A stretch of DNA of 64,000 bases, from positions 1,550,001 through 1,614,000 of the forward strand of contig NC_003228.3 of NCBI RefSeq assembly GCF_000025985.1, written 5' to 3'. Source of the DNA: Bacteroides fragilis NCTC 9343 (lineage in GTDB: Bacteria; Bacteroidota; Bacteroidia; Bacteroidales; Bacteroidaceae). The position numbers and the translations under genes are program-made. Under the pieces are notes generated by a model. That model was not told where the DNA came from and made no database searches. It worked only from the letters and a program-made list of their open reading frames with translations. This document shows positions 55,693 through 64,000 of this stretch, one piece after another (position 1 is the stretch's first letter; every line of letters begins with the position of its first letter).

Positions 55693-56370
55693 TTAGATAT
55701 AATATTCCGCCAGATCCACAATGCCTGCCCGCATGGCATATTTGGTAGCCTCGTGCACATTGTTCACTCCCAGTTTGCGGAATATATTTTTTCGGTGACT
55801 GTTGATGGTATGAAAACTCAGATGCTTCTCTGCCGCTATTTCTTTGGTCGTTTTGCCGGAAGCTATTTCTTTTAAGATTATTTTTTCCGTCGGTGTGAGC
55901 AGACGGTCTTCCTGCGGTACGAAAGTGTGCACGGCTGAAGCAGTGTTTACATTTCCACTTCCCGATAATAACAGATTGCTTACATGATTGCAGATAAAGC
56001 GCTCTTTTCGTGATGCGCATTGCAGGGCCGACATTATCTCTTCTTTGGAGTTGTCTTTCAGCACGACTCCGAAAGCATTGCTGCTGAACAATACCTGCCT
56101 CAGAAATCCGATGCTCAATTCATCCGAAAACAATAACCAGTCTGATTCTTTGAATCGTTCCTGAAGGATGATCAATTCATCTGCACCGGAAAAATCAAAT
56201 AGTGTATAGTCTAAAATAACCACCGCTTGCGGATGAATGCGCAACAACTGGACCAACTCCATCTTATTGTCGGCTTCCAGCAACAAGCTTACCTCTTTTT
56301 GCTTGCTTAACAGAAACATCATTCCTGCTTTCGTGATGTCCTGATTATCTGCGATGATATATTCTCTCAT
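55693..56370 (-). CDS. LuxR-type response regulator
   Basis: This 225-residue two-domain regulator has a receiver domain in residues 1-115 with acidic residues in ADNQD and the phosphoacceptor Asp54 (VILDYTL). The C-terminal LuxR helix-turn-helix, about 155-225, includes LTPTEKIILKEIASGKTTKEI and HTINSHRKNIFRKLGV. No histidine kinase gene is nearby, so it is an orphan regulator here. Its -7 box TACATTTG (minus strand, 56397-56404) lies inside the terminator of the upstream DUF4251 gene. Target genes are unknown. Confidence 0.9.
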   Translation of the reverse strand: MREYIIADNQDITKAGMMFLLSKQKEVSLLLEADNKMELVQLLRIHPQAVVILDYTLFDFSGADELIILQERFKESDWLLFSDELSIGFLRQVLFSSNAFGVVLKDNSKEEIMSALQCASRKERFICNHVSNLLLSGSGNVNTASAVHTFVPQEDRLLTPTEKIILKEIASGKTTKEIAAEKHLSFHTINSHRKNIFRKLGVNNVHEATKYAMRAGIVDLAEYYI

Positions 56371-56379
56371 AATCTGTCC

Positions 56380-56432
56380 ATAAAAAAACTCCGTTGCAAA
56401 TGTACACTTTTTGTGCGATTTGCAGCGGAGTT
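56380..56432 (-). terminator. Terminator of the DUF4251 gene, overlapping the response-regulator promoter
   Basis: A 15-bp stem (56387-56401 with 56418-56432, one G-U pair) is followed on the minus strand by seven T residues. A -7 box for the response regulator, TACATTTG on the minus strand, is at 56397-56404 within the hairpin. Confidence 0.85.
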
Positions 56433-56475
56433 ATGTGAATTAGTTACGAGCTTAAATAGAGTCTCGTCACTCTTA

Positions 56476-57066
56476 TTACCATGAACGGCCTTTAAATACA
56501 TCCGACTGGTTCAGCGGAACAAGGTTGCCGCTCAACGTTAATGTATTGGAGTTGAAGTTCGGATTAATGGTCACAGTGGCGTTGTTGCCTCCGTTTGTCA
56601 ATGTGATAAAGACTTGTGCCGAGATACCGATACCTTGTACGCTGAAGTTGCAGTTCACATTGCCTCGTTTGTCGGTAGTCACTTTTACATCCGAAGTGGT
56701 TCCGTCCACTGTTACACCGCCAATTCCGTTAGGGCCGGGATACGGAGTATTGAACGCTACCTGTACGGTTGCTCTCTGTCCGTTCAACATTACAAAGTTA
56801 GTGTTGGACGATACGAAAGCTGTCTGGCCGCGTTTGAAGATTACCTGATCGGCTTCCAGTACAAACTGTTTGTCTTTGATAGCCTGTACGGCTTGCTGAT
56901 AGGCCACTTGGTCGGCAGCTTGTTCCTCAGCTTTCAGTCTGGCTCTTTCTGCGTCTCTTTGTGCTTTACGGTCAGCGCGGCGTATGTCTCTTTGTGACTC
57001 TTGTGCATACATTAAAGTCGATGCACTTACTAATACTAATGCTACTAATGCAATAAACTTTTTCAT
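56476..57066 (-). CDS. DUF4251 family exported protein
   Basis: This 196-residue protein has a signal peptide (LVSASTLMYAQ) and then a charged helix rich in Arg/Ala/Glu (DIRRADRKAQRDAERARLKA). The C-terminal 120 residues are beta-rich and match DUF4251 (FVSSNTNFVMLNGQRATVQV, and the final NPFKG-like QSDVFKGRSW). The family is confined to Bacteroidota and its function is unknown. It is single, with its own terminator. The NhaC gene ends 68 nt upstream in the same direction. Confidence 0.8.
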   Translation of the reverse strand: MKKFIALVALVLVSASTLMYAQESQRDIRRADRKAQRDAERARLKAEEQAADQVAYQQAVQAIKDKQFVLEADQVIFKRGQTAFVSSNTNFVMLNGQRATVQVAFNTPYPGPNGIGGVTVDGTTSDVKVTTDKRGNVNCNFSVQGIGISAQVFITLTNGGNNATVTINPNFNSNTLTLSGNLVPLNQSDVFKGRSW

Positions 57067-57134
57067 AACTTTTTTTTGTTTAGGTTTAAAACTGTTGTTC
57101 GTTTATTCCAAGAACAACTCCCTTTTCAGATTGT

Positions 57135-58565
57135 TCACTTGCGTCTCACAATTTTATATCCGATGGCAGCAATCGTAATGCTCATTAACGGACTGATAAT
57201 GTTGAAGAAGCAATAGGGAAGATAAACCAGTGTAGGAACACTCAGTATCGTAGCTTGCGTCATTCCGCAGGTGTTCCATGGTATTAATACGGAGGTCACT
57301 GTAACAGAATCTTCCGTGGTTCGACTGAGCAAACAGCTTTCATAACCTTTCTTTTCATAAATATCCCGGAACATGTTTCCGGTCAGGATAATGCTAATAT
57401 ACTGATCGGCTGTGGCGAGGTTCAGGAAAATACCAGAGCAAACCGTAGAGGCCACCATGCTGACTGTATTTTTCATGAAGCGGACAAATACGGAAGTGAT
57501 ACTTCCTAACATGCCGCCGGCAGTCATAGCCCCGCCGAAACACATCGCACAGATAATAAGCCATACCGTATTCATCATGCCTGCCATACCCCGGGTAGCC
57601 ACCAGTTCGGTGAGTGCTTCATTGCTTGTCTGTAGACTGGTCCCTCCATAAAGAGTCATCATCAGTCCTTTGAAGATGGACTGTGTGCCTTCGGAATTTT
57701 GCAAACCGGATATTTCCTGTAACAGGTCGGGTTGGAAGAATACGGCGAATGCCCCTGCCAATGCCGCCGACAGAAATAAGGTGATGACGGAAGGTACCCG
57801 CCAAGCAATCAGTACACCTGTAACTACCGGTACAATCAGCAGCCATGGTGTAATGTGGAACTTTCCTGCCAGTGCGGCCGAGAATTCGGCTATATGTTCT
57901 GTGCTTCCGGCATTGTGTGACAATCCGGCTACTGTAAAGATAACCAAGGTAATGATTAGTGAAGGTACGGTAGTTATCAACATATAGCGGATATGTCTGA
58001 AGAGGGGAGTATCGGTAACTGAGGCTGCTAATATTGTCGTATCCGATAATGGAGAGATTTTATCTCCGAAGTATGCGCCCGAAATAATGGCTCCGGCTAT
58101 CCAGCCTTCTTCGAATCCCTGTGCTTTGCCAATGCCCATTAAAGCGATTCCGATGGTAGCAATCGTAGTCCAGGAGCTTCCGGTCATAACCGATACCAAG
58201 GCACAGATAATGCAGGTAGAGGTCAGGAAAAAACTGGGATGTATGATTTGCACTCCGTAATAAATCAATGTGGGGACCACACCGCTTATCATCCATGCAC
58301 CGCTCAATGCGCCGATAATCAGCAGAATGATTAGGGCGGTAGATACGCCTGTAATGTTGTTTGTGATAGCCAGTTCAAAGTCTTTCCAGCCTATTTTGTA
58401 GAATCCCATACCGATCAGTATGCAAACGGCTGTTGTAGTCAGCAGGGACACTTGGCTACCTCCGCTGAGTGCATCGCTGCCAAAGGTACGTATGGTGGCA
58501 AATAGCATGATAACCAATACGACCAGAGGGATCAGAGAAACAAGAGGTGAGGGGGCTTTTTTCAT
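57135..58565 (-). CDS. nhaC: Na+/H+ antiporter NhaC
   Basis: This 476-residue inner-membrane protein has about 12 transmembrane segments and the NhaC family signatures GAIISGAYFGDKISPLSDTT and a C-terminal VLIPWNTCGM. NhaC antiporters expel Na+ in exchange for H+ and help keep pH and salt balance. Related members exchange malate and lactate, so the substrate is not fully certain. The gene begins 24 nt after the VIT-type gene and should be in one operon with it. Confidence 0.9.
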   Translation of the reverse strand: MKKAPSPLVSLIPLVVLVIMLFATIRTFGSDALSGGSQVSLLTTTAVCILIGMGFYKIGWKDFELAITNNITGVSTALIILLIIGALSGAWMISGVVPTLIYYGVQIIHPSFFLTSTCIICALVSVMTGSSWTTIATIGIALMGIGKAQGFEEGWIAGAIISGAYFGDKISPLSDTTILAASVTDTPLFRHIRYMLITTVPSLIITLVIFTVAGLSHNAGSTEHIAEFSAALAGKFHITPWLLIVPVVTGVLIAWRVPSVITLFLSAALAGAFAVFFQPDLLQEISGLQNSEGTQSIFKGLMMTLYGGTSLQTSNEALTELVATRGMAGMMNTVWLIICAMCFGGAMTAGGMLGSITSVFVRFMKNTVSMVASTVCSGIFLNLATADQYISIILTGNMFRDIYEKKGYESCLLSRTTEDSVTVTSVLIPWNTCGMTQATILSVPTLVYLPYCFFNIISPLMSITIAAIGYKIVRRK

Positions 58566-58589
58566 GATTCTTCTTTTCCTTTTTTATGT

Positions 58590-59462
58590 TTAAGCGTCTA
58601 TTCCTGTAAATGTTTTCAGTGCATAGCCTATCAGAAAGCTAATGCCGGCTACGCTGAAACTAAGTACTGCCATCTCGGTGAATCTTTTGCGGAAACTTTC
58701 TCCGCGTGCTACCGAATAGTAATAATTAAATAATGCAATGATTACCAAAGCCATGGCCAGCATTACTCCCAAAGCTATCAGTACATTTTCGATCAATATG
58801 AAGGGAGCAACCAGCGCCACTACCGTGATGATATAAGCAATACCCGTATAGATGGCGGCCTTTATGGGATGTTTCGTTTCTCCTCCTTCCGATTTGGTCG
58901 AGAGATATTCGGAAGAAGCCATTGATAAAGCTGCGGCAATCCCCGTGATGCTTCCCGTCAGGGCTATCAGCCTGGAGTCACTCAAGGCCAGAGTGAATCC
59001 CGCCAATGCCCCGGTAAATTCCACCAAAGCATCATTCAGACCGAGCACTACCGAACCCATATATTCAAGTCGTTCTTCGTTGATTAGCCCGATTAATTTC
59101 TGTTCATGAACTTCTTCTTCATTGGCCAATTGCCGGAGGTCCGGATAATCTGTATATTTGGCATAATCATGATGTGCATTCTCTTCACTTGACTCCATCA
59201 GTTTAATGGCAAATGTAATACCCAGGATTCTTGCCAGCCAGTAATATTTGGCTATACGCAACTTGTCTGGTGCAACGTCGGTTTCCGTATATTTCTTCAG
59301 TGTGGCATAGTGCGCTTTTTCTTCTGCTGAGATCAGACGTAATACTTTGCGGTTCGATTCGTCTTTTTCAATAGAGGCCAGTCGTTCGTATACGATACTT
59401 TCGGTTTTCTCATTTCGTTGGAAACGGATAAACTCTTCCTTCACTTCTTTCTTCAAGTCCAT
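58590..59462 (-). CDS. VIT1/CCC1-type iron or manganese transporter with N-terminal ferritin-like domain
   Basis: This protein of 290 residues starts at the ATG at 59462; another ATG two codons upstream (59468) is equally possible, and the longer frame is rejected. Residues 1 to about 140 form a rubrerythrin/ferritin-like four-helix bundle with metal-type residues (SIEKDESNRKVLRLISAEEK, EENAHHDYAKY, NEEEVHEQKLIG). Residues about 145-290 are the VIT1/CCC1 membrane domain (VVLGLNDALVEFTGALAGFT, then MASSEYLSTKSEGGE). Similar fusions export or sequester Fe2+/Mn2+ and protect from metal or peroxide stress. The -7 box TATCTTTG (minus strand, 59483-59490) is upstream. Confidence 0.86.
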   Translation of the reverse strand: MDLKKEVKEEFIRFQRNEKTESIVYERLASIEKDESNRKVLRLISAEEKAHYATLKKYTETDVAPDKLRIAKYYWLARILGITFAIKLMESSEENAHHDYAKYTDYPDLRQLANEEEVHEQKLIGLINEERLEYMGSVVLGLNDALVEFTGALAGFTLALSDSRLIALTGSITGIAAALSMASSEYLSTKSEGGETKHPIKAAIYTGIAYIITVVALVAPFILIENVLIALGVMLAMALVIIALFNYYYSVARGESFRKRFTEMAVLSFSVAGISFLIGYALKTFTGIDA

Positions 59463-59796
59463 CTTCATCACTTTTAATTTTGCAAAGATACAATAAATGG
59501 CGCAAATGTCATTTATTTCATGAAGTTGAGTCGGGATATTTAAAAGTTCTTTAGCCACATTAAGAATAGGCAATGCTCCTTTTTTCTGAGAGCCTGTTGA
59601 TTTCAGCCGTTCAGAAATACGTGGTAATTGGCGGTATGGAGTTTAATAACTGTCCGGAAATACTAACTGATATTTGAGCTTTCTCTATAGGGAGGGTAGT
59701 TTATGTGGCATTAGGTCTTTTATTCCCTTCGGCTTTCCCTGCTGTTCTGGGGGCGACCTCTGTGAAAAACGAGCGGAGAGAGCTCTTGCATGGGTA
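59463..59796. other. 334-bp interval between the VIT-type gene and the small membrane protein gene
   Basis: This contains the promoter of the VIT-NhaC operon (-7 box 59483-59490, minus strand). The rest is without a recognisable gene, a strong hairpin or repeats; no clear terminator for the upstream operon was found. Confidence 0.45.
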
Positions 59797-60225
59797 CTAA
59801 GTATGTGGTCTTCTGCGCCACCAGTAGCGTATAAATAATGTGCCTGTGAACATAAGTGCCAGTGAGAGTCCGGTGTAAAATACCGAAATGAAAGTGTCGG
59901 GCAACAGGTGTAATGTCCGGATGGTGATTCCCATTGCTATCATGAAACACATGACGATCCATCCCTTTGCATCGAAGAAAGAAAAGGGGCAATTTTTCTC
60001 TTTTTTCTTTTGCTCAATCCGGCGAGTGTGTTTGTAGTAGAGCTTTCGGAAGACAAGGACAAAAAAGAGCAGGAAAACAACTGTGGCTTCGCCTACCTTA
60101 AAAAGCCAATATTGTGAGTCATTAAGCCAGGTGACAATACCAATCCGGAGAATATTAGCTCCCGCCACTATCCAGACGATGCCGGCTGTGATTAATAACA
60201 CTTGTCTGTTTACTCCGTACTTCAT
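59797..60225 (-). CDS. Hypothetical membrane protein
   Basis: This 142-residue protein has about four hydrophobic segments: VLLITAGIVWIVAGANIL, VVFLLFFVLVFRKLYY, IVMCFMIAMGITI and FYTGLSLALMFTGTLFI. A lysine-rich loop (RRIEQKKKEK) lies between the second and third. I do not recognise a family. It begins 32 nt after the MFS gene and is the last gene of the minus-strand run that starts at the alpha-2-macroglobulin gene. Confidence 0.7.
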   Translation of the reverse strand: MKYGVNRQVLLITAGIVWIVAGANILRIGIVTWLNDSQYWLFKVGEATVVFLLFFVLVFRKLYYKHTRRIEQKKKEKNCPFSFFDAKGWIVMCFMIAMGITIRTLHLLPDTFISVFYTGLSLALMFTGTLFIRYWWRRRPHT

Positions 60226-60257
60226 GATTTATATAACAACTTTTGTTACTATTCGGA

Positions 60258-61433
60258 TTATCGTTTTGAAAAAAAGGTAATCAGCAGTGAGCCGGTAGTC
60301 AAGGCCACTCCTGTGCCTATGACTCCATGCCAACCGAATGCCTGCCAGAAAGTTCCTGCCAGAAATGTCCCGGTGGAGGCTCCTATGAAGTAAGTTGTCA
60401 TAAAAATAGTATTAATGCGGTTCGAAGCACTCGGACAGAGTTCGAAGATACGGGTCTGATTGCTCAATTGGATACATTGCATGCCGATATCGATGATGAT
60501 GATACCGGCAACGATTCCCCAATAGGAGTTCTCTCCGATAAAGAGAAGCAACCAAGCTGATAAGATCAGTCCGCATCCGATGAAATTGAATCGTCTGACT
60601 CCCACTTTCCGTACATACTTACCTACAAGAGAGGCTGATAAGGCGCCGGCAATGCCGCACAATCCTAACATACCGATGATGTGGCTGTCAGCGTAGAAGG
60701 GGGCACTTCCCATTTTAAAAGCCAGACATGACCACATGGCCAGAAATGAACCGAAAGCAAGTGCGGCGCGGACTGAAAAGATGCGGAGCTCGGGATACTG
60801 CTTCAGCAGTGAAAGCAAAGACTTCATTAAGTCGCTGTATTTGCCCTGAAAGTTCGGGCGTATGTCCGGTAATACCCGCATGACTACCATACCACATATC
60901 AGCATCATGCCGGCAGCGATGTAATACATCTCACGCCAACCAAACAGTTCTCCTATAAACCCGCTGACTACACGTGAGGCCAAAATGCCGGTCAGTAGTC
61001 CCGATACGACGATTCCTACATTTCTCCCTTTGTTTTCCGGACGTGAGAACTGGGAAGCTATCGGGATGAATATTTGTGGCATCACCGAACAGATGCCGGT
61101 GAGGAGCGAGGCACACAGGATGACGTGGATGTTGGGGGCCATCGCGATCACCAGCAACGAAACGATTAATATGGAGAAGCTGGTGAGAATGATCCGCTTT
61201 CGCTGATACAAATCGCCTAAGGGGACGATAAACAATAGTCCGAGGGCATATCCGATCTGCGTTACCATGGCAATCAGGTTTGTTTCGAACTCCGAAACAC
61301 CCAATTCATGGCGGATCATGTTCAGTAAAGGCTGGTTATAGTACAGATTGGCTACCGATATACCTGCAACAATAGCAAGTGTCCAAAGAATCGAAGCCGG
61401 TAGTCCGCCGTTTTCTTTCAAAATCTGTTTCAT
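60258..61433 (-). CDS. MFS transporter, drug/sugar efflux type
   Basis: This 391-residue protein has 12 transmembrane helices. LFIVPLGDLYQRKRIIL between helices 2 and 3 is the MFS motif A, and LLTGILASRVVSGFIGELFGW is typical of the DHA1-like efflux group. It probably exports small molecules; the substrate is unknown. It lies 24 nt after pbpC and 32 nt before the small membrane protein gene, so all are likely co-transcribed, though a functional link with peptidoglycan synthesis is not evident. Confidence 0.85.
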   Translation of the reverse strand: MKQILKENGGLPASILWTLAIVAGISVANLYYNQPLLNMIRHELGVSEFETNLIAMVTQIGYALGLLFIVPLGDLYQRKRIILTSFSILIVSLLVIAMAPNIHVILCASLLTGICSVMPQIFIPIASQFSRPENKGRNVGIVVSGLLTGILASRVVSGFIGELFGWREMYYIAAGMMLICGMVVMRVLPDIRPNFQGKYSDLMKSLLSLLKQYPELRIFSVRAALAFGSFLAMWSCLAFKMGSAPFYADSHIIGMLGLCGIAGALSASLVGKYVRKVGVRRFNFIGCGLILSAWLLLFIGENSYWGIVAGIIIIDIGMQCIQLSNQTRIFELCPSASNRINTIFMTTYFIGASTGTFLAGTFWQAFGWHGVIGTGVALTTGSLLITFFSKR

Positions 61434-61457
61434 GGCACAAAGTTATCATTTTAGAGG

Positions 61458-63797
61458 CTATTCCACAAAGAACGTTGTCGAAATTGTATTTCCCTCGTCA
61501 TCCACTGCCGTCAGGGAGTGTTTGCCGGGGGACGGACGGAGAGAAAGTTTGTGGAAGTCCTGCGTTTGCGTCAGGTATGTCTCGTCCAGATGCCAGTAGA
61601 TGGTTGTATTCGGATGACTGTGAACCAGTTCGACAGTCAACTGCCCTTTGCTGCCATCCATCTGTTTGGGCAGATGGATACGGGCTCCCATTGGCGGATA
61701 AATAAATTGCATCGGTTGGAACCGGTCTTCTCCACATCCTGATTTAAAGGGAGGGAGAGGACGATATTCCGGGTGATGTTGCTTATAATACCATTCCCAT
61801 ACGGGAGGAAGGGTAAACCAGTTACGGCGGACAACCGGTTCGCTATTGGCACAATTCTCGTATATTCGGAACCGTTCATTTGCCGATAAGGTGACCGGGT
61901 GATGATAAGGGCAAGCTTCTGTTTTGAGACCTGCCGGAAGGATCAGCAAAGTATCTGTTTCTTCACAGAATCGTCCTTTCAGATGGCCGGACTGCCGACA
62001 AATTTCTGCTTCAACCAGTTCGCCCTGAGGACGTTCGAACCAGGGAGAAGAAGGGAGCAGGTTGAATACATCGAACAGGACAGGGCCTGCCGTACGGGCA
62101 CCAACCAACCCGGGTTTTCCCTCACCCGTAGCATTCCCTACCCATACACCCACTGCATATTTAGGAGTTACACCCACTGCCCAGGCATCCCGGAAACCAT
62201 AACTGGTACCGGTTTTCCAGGCAATGGTTTGCATGGAAGGAATGGTACGCCAGTCTATTTCTTCCGGTCGGTTCACTTCTTTTATTGCATCAAAAGTCTG
62301 CCAGACGGCTCCGGATTGGAACGATGGACGATGAACGGAGGTGGAATCCGACAGGAGGAGTGTACACGGGAATTGAGGTAACCGGTTGAGGCTGCGTCCC
62401 ATGTTGGCATAGGCCGAAGTGATATCCCATAACGTGGCTTCTGCACCTCCCAGAATCAGAGAAAGTCCGTAATGGCTTGAGGGACGGTTCAGGGTAGTCA
62501 GTCCGATTTGTTTCAGGAAACTGTGGAACTTAGGTACCCCGTAACGTTGCAGCATTGTTACCGAAGGTATGTTAAGAGAGCGTGCAATGGCTTCCGAGGC
62601 CGGTACGGCTCCTTCAAATTGCAGATTAAAATTTTGTGGAGTGAACCCATTGATGTTGACGGGAATGTCCGGCAACAAAGTATTTGGGAGAATTTCTCCT
62701 TCTTGTAGCATGGCATAATAAAGAAAAGGCTTGAGAATACTGCCGGTACTCCGTGGCGACCGGATGACATCTACTTGGTTGCCGCTCTGCTCTTTGTCGA
62801 AATGTACATTGCCACAATAGGCTATCGCCTGATTCGTCCGGATGTCAATCACAAGAATCGCCAGATTACGGATGTCACTCCGTTTGAATTCACTGTTCCA
62901 TCGTTCTACCAAACTTTCAATTTGAGTCTGTATACCTCTGTCGATGGTCGATACGGAGTATTTTCCATTTCGGGTTTGATAGAAATAGTCTGTCAGGTGA
63001 GGCGCTATGTGTGGAAGAGGTAAAGGTTCCTGCGGAAGTGGTTCACTGATGGCCAGTTCATATGTCGAAGTATCCAAAATTCCTTTTTTATGCAGGTGTG
63101 TCAATAGTCGGTTCCGTTTATCGAGGAGTGCTTGCCGACTTTTCGAAAGATGGATCATGGCGGGTGAGTTGGGGAGTACAGCCAACATGGCCGATTCTGC
63201 CCATGATAGTTCTTCAGCCGAATGTCCGAAGTATCGCCAGGCGGCCGCATCCAGTCCTACTACGTTTCCTCCGAAGGGGGCATGTGAAATGTAAAGTGAC
63301 AGTATCTCTTTCTTAGATTTACGAAATTCCAAACGGGTGGCCCATACCATTTCAATCAGCTTTTCCTTGAATGTACGCGGCTTGTTCCGAGCCAACCGAA
63401 TGGTCTGCATGGTAAGGGTACTTCCTCCGCTGACGATACGTTTGTGCTTGAGGTTTTGAACTACGGCTCTGCCTATTGCCAAAGGATTGACTCCCCAATG
63501 ATGGTAGAACTGGCGATCCTCGAATTCAATCAGGCAAGTGGCAACTTTCTCGGGAATATTGTCGCGCGGGGGAAAACGCCATTGTCCATCCGTGGCGATA
63601 CGGGCACCGAGAAGTTCACCGTTCCGGTCTGTTACGACGGTAGAATAAGGGGAGGTGAATAATTGGCTGGGAAGGCAAAATATATACAGGACAAGAAGGA
63701 GGAAAAGGGCAGGTTTCCACCAACTTTTGATACTTATCTTCCACCCCCTCCCTTGAAAGGAGGGGGGAAGATTGTGTGGCTTAAGAATCTGATTCAT
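61458..63797 (-). CDS. pbpC: Penicillin-binding protein 1C
   Basis: PbpC is a bifunctional peptidoglycan glycosyltransferase/transpeptidase-like protein. The 779 residues start with a membrane anchor (ALFLLLVLYIFCLP). The GT51 domain has FEDRQFYHHWGVNP with the catalytic Glu and GGSTLTMQTIRLAR. The transpeptidase domain has SxxK in STGSILKPFLY, SYANMGR-like SAYANMGR, and KTGTS. A BiPBP_C domain closes the protein. PBP1C is typically encoded next to a bacterial alpha-2-macroglobulin, and that is exactly the case here, 8 nt upstream. Confidence 0.95.
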   Translation of the reverse strand: MNQILKPHNLPPSFQGRGWKISIKSWWKPALFLLLVLYIFCLPSQLFTSPYSTVVTDRNGELLGARIATDGQWRFPPRDNIPEKVATCLIEFEDRQFYHHWGVNPLAIGRAVVQNLKHKRIVSGGSTLTMQTIRLARNKPRTFKEKLIEMVWATRLEFRKSKKEILSLYISHAPFGGNVVGLDAAAWRYFGHSAEELSWAESAMLAVLPNSPAMIHLSKSRQALLDKRNRLLTHLHKKGILDTSTYELAISEPLPQEPLPLPHIAPHLTDYFYQTRNGKYSVSTIDRGIQTQIESLVERWNSEFKRSDIRNLAILVIDIRTNQAIAYCGNVHFDKEQSGNQVDVIRSPRSTGSILKPFLYYAMLQEGEILPNTLLPDIPVNINGFTPQNFNLQFEGAVPASEAIARSLNIPSVTMLQRYGVPKFHSFLKQIGLTTLNRPSSHYGLSLILGGAEATLWDITSAYANMGRSLNRLPQFPCTLLLSDSTSVHRPSFQSGAVWQTFDAIKEVNRPEEIDWRTIPSMQTIAWKTGTSYGFRDAWAVGVTPKYAVGVWVGNATGEGKPGLVGARTAGPVLFDVFNLLPSSPWFERPQGELVEAEICRQSGHLKGRFCEETDTLLILPAGLKTEACPYHHPVTLSANERFRIYENCANSEPVVRRNWFTLPPVWEWYYKQHHPEYRPLPPFKSGCGEDRFQPMQFIYPPMGARIHLPKQMDGSKGQLTVELVHSHPNTTIYWHLDETYLTQTQDFHKLSLRPSPGKHSLTAVDDEGNTISTTFFVE

Positions 63798-63805
63798 CAG
63801 TTTTC

Positions 63806-64000
63806 TTATTCGATGCTTTGTCTGACAACTTTAGTTCTGCCTGCCTGTGTCCTTGCCTGTACATTGGCATCATACATCGCTTCACACTGGATGGCCGGCA
63901 TGACAAAGTCACCGGAATACGTTGCCTGCAACCGGACGGTAAATGTTTTGGCTTGTCCCTGTTGCAAATTAAAGTAAGTCAGTATCCGGTCATCGCGGAT
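63806..64000 (-). CDS. C-terminal end of a bacterial alpha-2-macroglobulin (start lies beyond the window)
   Basis: On the minus strand the frame is open from the window edge to a TAA (63806-63808), giving the last 64 residues. They include a strand pattern and the ending FVMPAIQCEAMYDANVQART, which resembles the final MG domain of YfhM-type alpha-2-macroglobulins, followed by a short basic tail. Bacterial alpha-2-macroglobulins trap proteases in the periplasm and partner with PBP1C. pbpC starts 8 nt after its stop codon. Only the C-terminus is visible. Confidence 0.75.
   Translation of the reverse strand: MRDDRILTYFNLQQGQAKTFTVRLQATYSGDFVMPAIQCEAMYDANVQARTQAGRTKVVRQSIE

Overview
The window is about 64 kb of a Bacteroides chromosome, most likely B. 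fragilis or a close relative. The evidence is a SusC/SusD glycan locus, FecR/ECF sigma pairs, NigD-like and DUF4251 proteins, and repeated matches to the Bacteroides primary promoter (TTTG, about 19-20 bp, then TAnnTTTG). One locus also has the gene order I know as the B. fragilis don (N-glycan deglycosylation) cluster. Genes are dense on both strands. I saw no insertion sequence, prophage, CRISPR array or clear pseudogene. Species assignment is inference.

Left part (1-15.1 kb, all + strand): the end of a coiled-coil protein, a Kef-type antiporter, a LysE exporter, a DUF4924 protein, rfbD and prfC. After a 566-bp gap with a hairpin-forming tandem repeat comes the menaquinone operon: a HAD-hotdog fusion (candidate DHNA-CoA thioesterase), menF, menD, a secreted HExxH protein where menH might be expected, menB, menC and menE. 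An internal terminator separates menB from menC.

Glycan region (15.2-30.8 kb): an endonuclease/exonuclease/phosphatase-family lipoprotein and a GH97 alpha-glycosidase precede a divergent ECF sigma/FecR anti-sigma pair. Then follow a SusC transporter with an STN signalling domain, a SusD-like lipoprotein, a GH18 endoglycosidase, two DUF1735 lipoproteins (one with a LamG-like domain, one with a discoidin-like domain), an MFS permease and a GH130 phosphorylase. The proposed flow is: GH18 releases N-glycans at the cell surface, SusCD imports them, other enzymes trim them, the MFS protein imports Man-GlcNAc, and GH130 phosphorolyses it.

Middle (30.9-43.4 kb): dps and oxyR diverge from a shared promoter region. 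A NigD-like lipoprotein follows, then a second ECF sigma gene with an unusual anti-sigma-like/beta-barrel fusion, then pflA and pflB, and tRNA-Ser(UGA) with a textbook promoter and terminator. A 785-bp AT-rich interval precedes a small membrane protein, an 857-residue MG2-like secreted protein and a PH-like membrane protein.

Right part (43.7-64 kb): a GH31 glycosidase, an NlpE-like lipoprotein with a CNNM/CorC protein, an M48 protease, a TonB-dependent receptor, a DUF2007 protein, an esterase, a lipoprotein, metY with mnmA, a LuxR-type response regulator, a DUF4251 protein, a ferritin-like/VIT transporter with NhaC, and a minus-strand operon: alpha-2-macroglobulin (truncated by the window), pbpC, MFS exporter, small membrane protein.
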